Positions 59,624-64,000 of a stretch of DNA of 64,000 nt are shown piece by piece; position 1 is the stretch's first letter; each line of letters starts with the position of its first letter. The notes beneath the pieces are model-generated. The model was not told the DNA's origin and made no database searches. It was given only the letters and a program-made list of their open reading frames with translations. The DNA is from Parasphingopyxis sp. (GTDB lineage: Bacteria; Pseudomonadota; Alphaproteobacteria; Sphingomonadales; Sphingomonadaceae). The stretch spans positions 1 through 64,000 of the forward strand of contig NZ_JANQNS010000014.1 in NCBI RefSeq assembly GCF_028279465.1, read 5' to 3'. A program made the translations under genes and the position numbers.

Positions 59624-59686
59624 ATAGATCGCCGAGAATACATAAGATCGAATATCGAAACGCTTCAAAATCTGATTGCCCCCTAA
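59603..59686 (+). pseudogene. Displaced C-terminal end of a serine recombinase
   Basis: 28 codons including stop: MSRLSEHIDRREYIRSNIET then LQNLIAP. Compared with the last 27 residues of the intact recombinase (MSWLSEHLHGREQMRLSIAA then LRSLIEA), 13 of 27 positions are identical and both end at the same point with a stop. The frame is closed by TGA at about 59580, upstream of the fragment, so it is not a gene of its own. Its TAA overlaps the TAG of the convergent coiled-coil gene. Confidence 0.8.
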
Positions 59687-60951
59687 GATCGACTGGCCTT
59701 CACAATATCCGTCGCGCTTTTGAGCACTGTTTCGAGAACGTGTTCGTTGACCGTGTTTTCGTCACTGCCCTCCAATTCACCGCGCTGGCCAAACAGCTTT
59801 TCGCTCAGCCTCTTCTTAAGTTCCGTTTGTTCTTCCGGCGACAATGACGCAATGAATGGGTCAATAGCTTTGACCTCCAGTGCCAACCACCTCGTTCGCT
59901 GCTCGCTAATACGATGCAGATTTGATTGCTTGGACGCATAGACGGCACCGAACAGCAAAACAGCAGCTACCGAAAGCGCTTTGAGCGCCTGTCCCCAGTA
60001 ACTCAAATTCGAGCTATCGGTGGAATCGGCCACCGTCAGATAGGCGAAGATTGTCCAACCAGCAGTAGCAACGATGAAGAGGATTGAAGCCCAGCGCCAA
60101 AAGTTTGCTTGAACTTTTTCGTCCTTCGCATTCTTCATGTAGCCCGCCGAAACACTATCGCTCGCTACAATTTCGTGCAGCTCCAAAATTTCCTTGTGCT
60201 TTTGCTTGGCTTCATCGAGCAACCGTTGCGATTCGGTCGAAAACGATTTTTGCTTGCTCGCAAGCGCGGTCGATTGTGTTTCAATGAGTTCTCTGACCTG
60301 GGTTCGCGCGTCTTCTTCGTGCGCTTTTCGCCACTCCTCGTAGGCGCTATCCCGTTCGGTCTCACTCTCTTGGAACTGTCTCGAAAAATCAGAAACAATC
60401 TGATCGTTCTCTTCTCGCTTGTCGCGGATTTGCTGCGTCAATGCTTCAAGGTCGGATTCAAAAGACGTTTTCGCCTTGGCGAGTTTGCCTAGATCGCCTG
60501 CAAGCTCCTCTTTGCGCTCAGCTAGACTCTCAATAAACGAATCGACCGAACGTTCGACCGATTTTGTGAGCTTCTTGACGTCAGGTGGCAAAACCAAACC
60601 TTCAAGCTGCGCGAGTGTCGGCAGGTGGGACGCCATATGATTGTTCGCATTGGTTAGGTGGGCACCGTTCCCGTTGCTGGCGTACGATTCGAGTTCGTTC
60701 CAAACATTTTGGTGTCGAATTCCGTTGTTGATTCCGTCGAGGAAGCTAAACGGAAAGGTGTCGGGATCAATCTGAGAAATCGCGGCTTCGATCTTCTCCA
60801 AGATTTTCAAGAATCTCAGCTTCTCGCGCTCGGTTTCTGCCGTCACATCTTTGTGTTTTGCTTCCAGAAGCTCTTTTGCTTCGCGCAGGGTTTCATGGAT
60901 TTGGTGATTTGTGAGTTGTTCTTGCCAGCGGTTCATGGTTTCATTTTCCAT
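59683..60951 (-). CDS. Coiled-coil protein with two membrane helices, unknown function
   Basis: 422 residues. A long charged coiled coil (about 125-265, e.g. SDLEALTQQIRDKREENDQI, RVRELIETQ-like stretches) is followed by two close membrane helices (FWRWASILFIVATAGWTIFA, about 285-304, and ALSVAAVLLFGAVYASK, about 325-340). A cytoplasmic tail with SPEEQTELKKRLSEKLF ends the protein. The N-terminal 120 residues look globular. I do not recognise it as a named defence family. Its stop codon overlaps the recombinase-tail remnant, so it belongs to the accessory cargo of the same hotspot and is a candidate defence effector. Confidence 0.75.
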   Translation of the reverse strand: MENETMNRWQEQLTNHQIHETLREAKELLEAKHKDVTAETEREKLRFLKILEKIEAAISQIDPDTFPFSFLDGINNGIRHQNVWNELESYASNGNGAHLTNANNHMASHLPTLAQLEGLVLPPDVKKLTKSVERSVDSFIESLAERKEELAGDLGKLAKAKTSFESDLEALTQQIRDKREENDQIVSDFSRQFQESETERDSAYEEWRKAHEEDARTQVRELIETQSTALASKQKSFSTESQRLLDEAKQKHKEILELHEIVASDSVSAGYMKNAKDEKVQANFWRWASILFIVATAGWTIFAYLTVADSTDSSNLSYWGQALKALSVAAVLLFGAVYASKQSNLHRISEQRTRWLALEVKAIDPFIASLSPEEQTELKKRLSEKLFGQRGELEGSDENTVNEHVLETVLKSATDIVKASRS

Positions 60952-61076
60952 TGATTAGATTTTATCACCGTACACTTCTTTTTGCATGGCAGGGAGAGAG
61001 CAAGCCCGCGTCCGGACAACACTCTTGCAGCCGCAAACAACTCTTCCAATTTTGTTCCTGTTGTGTTCTTTTAGTC

Positions 61077-61487
61077 ATGATGGGTCTATCGAAGCAACAG
61101 CTCACATTCAAGGCGCTCGTCGCTTTGACTGAGATTGTGGAACAAAGCCGCCAAAAACCAGTCTCGCCTTCCGCCGGACTGCGATTTATTTTGGCGTGGC
61201 TGTTCACGATGAGCGGCGTATCGGATCGCTCCGCTTACGATGAATTCTGGCGCGTAGTGCAAGACCCGATGGAGAACGCGTATAGCGATCACCATGCACG
61301 GTATATTCGGGGGACCAGCGCTCAGACGGCGCTTAACGTCATCGCCAGAAATGCGGGGATTGAACTAACATCAGATATGCTGTGTCAGATGTCGCAAGCT
61401 CGAATGACTCAGGCTGAGCGGGAGAAATATCGTCAATCAGCACATCACAGATTCTCTGAGCAGCGCAACAACCCACCGCATCCCTGA
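61077..61487 (+). CDS. Hypothetical protein
   Basis: 136 residues from ATG 61077 (or the adjacent 61080). The frame open to 60951 has no support upstream. The protein looks globular and helical (LTFKALVALTEIVEQSRQK, GLRFILAWLFTMSGVSDRSA, YDEFWRVVQDPMENAYSDHH). No family recognised. Divergent from the coiled-coil membrane protein and possibly its partner. Confidence 0.55.
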   Translation: MMGLSKQQLTFKALVALTEIVEQSRQKPVSPSAGLRFILAWLFTMSGVSDRSAYDEFWRVVQDPMENAYSDHHARYIRGTSAQTALNVIARNAGIELTSDMLCQMSQARMTQAEREKYRQSAHHRFSEQRNNPPHP

Positions 61488-61622
61488 ATCGGCGTTTATT
61501 TCTATATAGGATCAGGCAGGCCCCCGTGAGCGAGCGAAGCCTATCCTGCGCCCAAGACCAAACATTGAACGGCCCCGAGTTTACACCCCCGAGGCCGTCC
61601 AATCGCCGCATCAAAAAGCGGC

Positions 61623-61838
61623 TTACTTCTTGCTTCCACGGTTTCCGTCAAACAGATTTGACGAAACGGAAGAATCATATTCGTAGGCAGTTGTTGTGCC
61701 GTCATCGTGATGATCAGCTACCTCGACGCATTTTGACGAGGGAACAATGCTGCCGGTTTCTTCATACAGCCAGCTCGTCGTTCCGCTGTCATTCGTCACG
61801 CGATAGTGATTATCATCAACTCTACTCTTCGTGCCCAT
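61623..61838 (-). CDS. Small hypothetical protein
   Basis: 71 residues from ATG 61838, with GGAGG at an ideal six-base distance (AAAGGAGG). Beta-rich pattern with repeated Thr/Tyr (NHYRVTNDSGTTSWLYEE, CVEVADHHDDGTTTAYEY), resembling small DUF-type proteins of mobile elements. The upstream frame to 61901 is not needed. It converges on the 61077 gene; 61488-61622 between them holds only an imperfect hairpin (CGGCCCCG / CGAGGCCG) that may terminate transcription. Confidence 0.6.
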   Translation of the reverse strand: MGTKSRVDDNHYRVTNDSGTTSWLYEETGSIVPSSKCVEVADHHDDGTTTAYEYDSSVSSNLFDGNRGSKK

Positions 61839-61893
61839 GCTGGGCCTCCTTTCTCGGTTAGCATTCAATGACAACCGACGGAGGCTACTTTCT

Positions 61894-61922
61894 TGACACA
61901 AATTCCCTTCCGTAATAGTCTA
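61894..61922 (+). promoter_or_regulatory. Promoter candidate for small RNA
   Basis: Consensus -35 TTGACA (61894-61899), 17-base spacer, -10 TAGTCT (61917-61922). It reads right into a region without an ORF that ends in a strong terminator. Confidence 0.5.
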
Positions 61923-61928
61923 TCTATA

Positions 61929-62056
61929 GTACTAGAACTGTGCCAAACAGTTTGCCTAGTCGGTCCCTCAGAATTTGACCGGTTAGGATTTGTTCTGGGG
62001 GACCATTTATTATAATGTGTTTGGGCCGCGTTTAGAAAACGCGGCTTTGTTTTTTG
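61929..62056 (+). ncRNA. Candidate structured small RNA, about 128 nt
   Basis: Between the promoter candidate and a terminator lies no ORF. Instead there is a 12-bp stem GGTCCCTCAGAA (61963-61974) / TTCTGGGGGACC (61993-62004) with one U-G pair and an 18-base loop, then an A/U-rich spacer and a terminal hairpin. Stem, single-stranded spacer and Rho-independent end are the layout of trans-acting or copy-control antisense RNAs. It converges on the replication-relaxation gene. Confidence 0.5.
62025..62056 (+). terminator. Intrinsic terminator
   Basis: Perfect 9-bp stem GCCGCGTTT / AAACGCGGC with loop AGA, followed by TTTGTTTTTT. Orientation plus; nothing coding precedes it on this strand after 61487. 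Confidence 0.9.
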
Positions 62057-62139
62057 GCGTGAAGCGTTCCATTGGCGTGACGAGTCGTTGGAATCGTCAT
62101 TTATCCTGAGCGCCGAACCGGCTTATTGCTTCCCGTAGG

Positions 62140-63066
62140 TTACACTAATGATCGGCGTTTCCCGTCGCCCGTAACCCAAATATCTGCCAGCGGCCCATTC
62201 GCCTCAAGCTCGGCTGTTGTCGTGTACCAGAACACGCCCTTAGGCGCGTCCGATACGACCCGGTCGCAAACCTCCCGCATTTTTGCGACCCGACCGCCCG
62301 CGCCGTTGACCACAAACAGCACCCGGAAATATCTGAAGCCATACAGTTCAGAGTGTAGCTTGCGCTTAAAGGCGTCGGCATAGCAGCGGTGCTTTTGAGC
62401 TATAGACGAGGCCAGACGATTAGCCTTGATGAAGTCCTCGCTACTGTTATCCCATTCAAGAAAGCACAGGCTTTGTTGCCGCCGACCGGATACGGTGCGG
62501 CCAATAACAAAGGTGTAGTCAGGGTCGGTCGCCCGATCGATCACGCGGCCTTGCTGCTTAACCCTTGTTGGCAACCGATACGGCTTGAGTTCAGCCGGCC
62601 AATCGCGCGACGCCAGCAATTCGTCTTGGTGCGTTAGATCGAGTTCGGCGCGCTCACTAATCGCCCGCTCAAAGTGGAGTACCGTATCGACGACGCCGAT
62701 CTGGTGCACCAAGCGCTCAGCACTCTTGAGGTTATTAGCGGTGCGCCACCCCTTCCCTTTGGGAAACTCTGCACCGTCATGCTCAGCCAACCACTTCGCC
62801 CCGCGCTGACCCAGCGCATGGACGGTATGTCGTTTCTTGGCGTAGCCGAAGGCCGCCCGCTGTATAGCGGGCCGGTCAAGATAGTCGTGTGCCATAAGTT
62901 GGCGCAGCCGTTTATTGATCTTGTCACGGCTCTTAGAACCGCACAGCAATTGTGCCTGGTCGGTAGTGATGAAGCGGAAGCGGTGCACGGCTCTGATCCA
63001 GAGTTTATCACGCTCGGTTAGCCGGATGTTACCCGCGACTATCGGCTTTTGCAGTGCCCGGCTCAT
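62140..63066 (-). CDS. Replication-relaxation family protein
   Basis: 308 residues. The N-terminal winged-helix part (LTERDKLWIRAVHRFRFITT, DQAQLLCGSKSRDKINKRLR, QLMAHDYLDRP, about 15-80) is followed by the family's nuclease-like core (ERLVHQIGVVDTVLHFER, DPDYTFVIG, QSLCFLEWDNSSEDF). This matches the Replic_Relax family found on plasmids and integrative elements, usually close to TraD/VirD4-like genes, and thought to start replication or transfer. The D/E...D pattern (PDYTF, LEWD) hints at a nickase-like site. The 63067-63234 stretch upstream has no gene. Confidence 0.82.
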   Translation of the reverse strand: MSRALQKPIVAGNIRLTERDKLWIRAVHRFRFITTDQAQLLCGSKSRDKINKRLRQLMAHDYLDRPAIQRAAFGYAKKRHTVHALGQRGAKWLAEHDGAEFPKGKGWRTANNLKSAERLVHQIGVVDTVLHFERAISERAELDLTHQDELLASRDWPAELKPYRLPTRVKQQGRVIDRATDPDYTFVIGRTVSGRRQQSLCFLEWDNSSEDFIKANRLASSIAQKHRCYADAFKRKLHSELYGFRYFRVLFVVNGAGGRVAKMREVCDRVVSDAPKGVFWYTTTAELEANGPLADIWVTGDGKRRSLV

Positions 63067-63234
63067 GCCATGTCAGCCTCTAGGATATGGCCCAAACCGA
63101 AACAAGACCTCGCCCCTGCGTCCCGCAGAGCGCCGATTAGCTCGCGCCCGTTGGCGAGTGTTTCAGGTTATCTTGATAAAGTTTCGGACTACGGGTCGCT
63201 CTTCAAGACCGACTCTTGATAGAGAAACACAAAC

Positions 63235-64000
63235 CTACAGCTGTTCCACGTTGACGATATCGTCTTCGGTCAGGTGCGGCGTCTCCGTGCGATAGCCCGC
63301 GCGTTGCCGAACATCGCCCAATAGGTCGACGAGCCTCGCTACAGTTTCCCACGCATATTGAAGTGCGTCGATACTTTGGGAGACGATATTCTGATATTCT
63401 CGAATCGCAGCCTTGAACGCCCCAGCGTCGTCATAGTCGATCGACGAATCCAATATTTCCAAGATGCTACCATCATCGCCCAACAACGGATAATGCAGAG
63501 TGGGTATGTCTGGGATGTCACCAATATTTCGTTTCCGAGCTTCACAGAAGTGAAGGGCGTGACCGCGACCCACTGGGGCAACGTGAGTGATATGATTTCG
63601 GAGATCAGTTAGTTGCTTAATCCAGCCGCCATTTTGGCCTTCTGCAACGATTTCCGAAACCAACGGATCTTGGTTGTCGCGATTTCGCTTCAAAAAAGTT
63701 CCAAGCGTTCTAACTTCCTCGACTTCCCCTTGCACATCGCGCCAGACCAACTCAGCAATTAGGTCTCTCAAGGAGGCTGCGTCAGCTGCAAAAGCGTGAA
63801 TCGCAGCATCAATATTCCGAACAAAGCCGTTTTCGAAGAAGGTTCCGTTTGGGTCACCCGCTCCCAAATGCCATGCGCGCAGACACCCATTGTATTCTCC
63901 GCTGAGCTGGAAGATTCTAACTGCCAAAAGATCGACATAGGTCTTCGCTCGAGCCGCACCGTCTGCGATTTCGGGATTGCGGTCTTGAATTGCTGCGTGT
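63235..64000 (-). CDS. HEPN-like domain protein, start outside window
   Basis: The frame is open from the window edge (254 codons seen), so the N-terminus is missing; the internal TTG at 63927 is not a convincing start. The protein is mostly helical and contains LTDLRNHITHVAP (R-x4-H), the motif of HEPN RNases and nucleotidyl-binding proteins. It resembles cytosolic HEPN/Cthe_2314-type proteins of defence loci, which can be toxin parts. The assignment rests on that motif and the context only. Confidence 0.5.
   Translation of the reverse strand, partial: HAAIQDRNPEIADGAARAKTYVDLLAVRIFQLSGEYNGCLRAWHLGAGDPNGTFFENGFVRNIDAAIHAFAADAASLRDLIAELVWRDVQGEVEEVRTLGTFLKRNRDNQDPLVSEIVAEGQNGGWIKQLTDLRNHITHVAPVGRGHALHFCEARKRNIGDIPDIPTLHYPLLGDDGSILEILDSSIDYDDAGAFKAAIREYQNIVSQSIDALQYAWETVARLVDLLGDVRQRAGYRTETPHLTEDDIVNVEQL

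Overview
The window looks like a chromosomal segment of a G+C-rich alphaproteobacterium, most probably of the Sphingomonadales. Evidence for this is the cobA-DUF2849-cysI-DUF934-cysH sulfur operon, the GatCAB locus, a PyrB paired with a non-catalytic dihydroorotase, the acetolactate synthase with a GEA in place of GDG, the mreBCD-pbp2-rodA order and the CGTCATTCCAGCG-type repeat elements. The genus cannot be named from the sequence alone.

Positions 1-46300 are core chromosome. A giant trimeric autotransporter adhesin (minus strand, at least 2379 residues, cut by the window start) is followed by astD, the assimilatory sulfate reduction operon, a glutathione-transferase-like gene, a two-gene secreted-protein operon, gatCAB, a DUF3089 hydrolase, ruvX and a lipoprotein gene carrying an 11-copy heptanucleotide repeat. 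Next come pyrB and an inactive pyrC paralogue, a ParA / ribbon-helix-helix / SPOR-TPR operon, a second SPOR protein, a PilZ-like protein, serB and miaA. The branched-chain amino-acid genes (ilvB, ilvN, a small membrane protein, ilvC, then leuA behind a Leu-rich leader peptide) follow, then MOSC, CAP-domain, mutL and the rod-shape cluster.

From the tRNA-Lys(CTT) gene at 46319 to the right edge the DNA is visibly more A/T-rich and accessory. A tyrosine integrase sits next to the tRNA. It is followed by two small membrane proteins, an SRAP (HMCES/YedK) protein, two separate VirD4/TraD-like ATPases, two XRE regulators, a nested palindrome, a large serine recombinase, a Shedu (SduA, DUF4263) anti-phage nuclease, an unknown coiled-coil membrane protein, a replication-relaxation protein and a HEPN-like protein cut by the window end. 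This is best read as an integrated mobilizable island carrying defence cargo; its far end is outside the window.

The most notable observation is at the Shedu gene. The last 27 codons of the serine recombinase recur, at the same length and with a stop codon, on the other side of Shedu (59603-59686), and a 25-bp core matching at 23 positions starts both copies. This looks like site-specific insertion of a defence cassette into the 3' end of the recombinase gene itself, with the gene end restored. Other points worth a look are a probable small structured RNA (61929-62056), the heptanucleotide-repeat gene, the leuA leader and the 54935-55012 palindrome.
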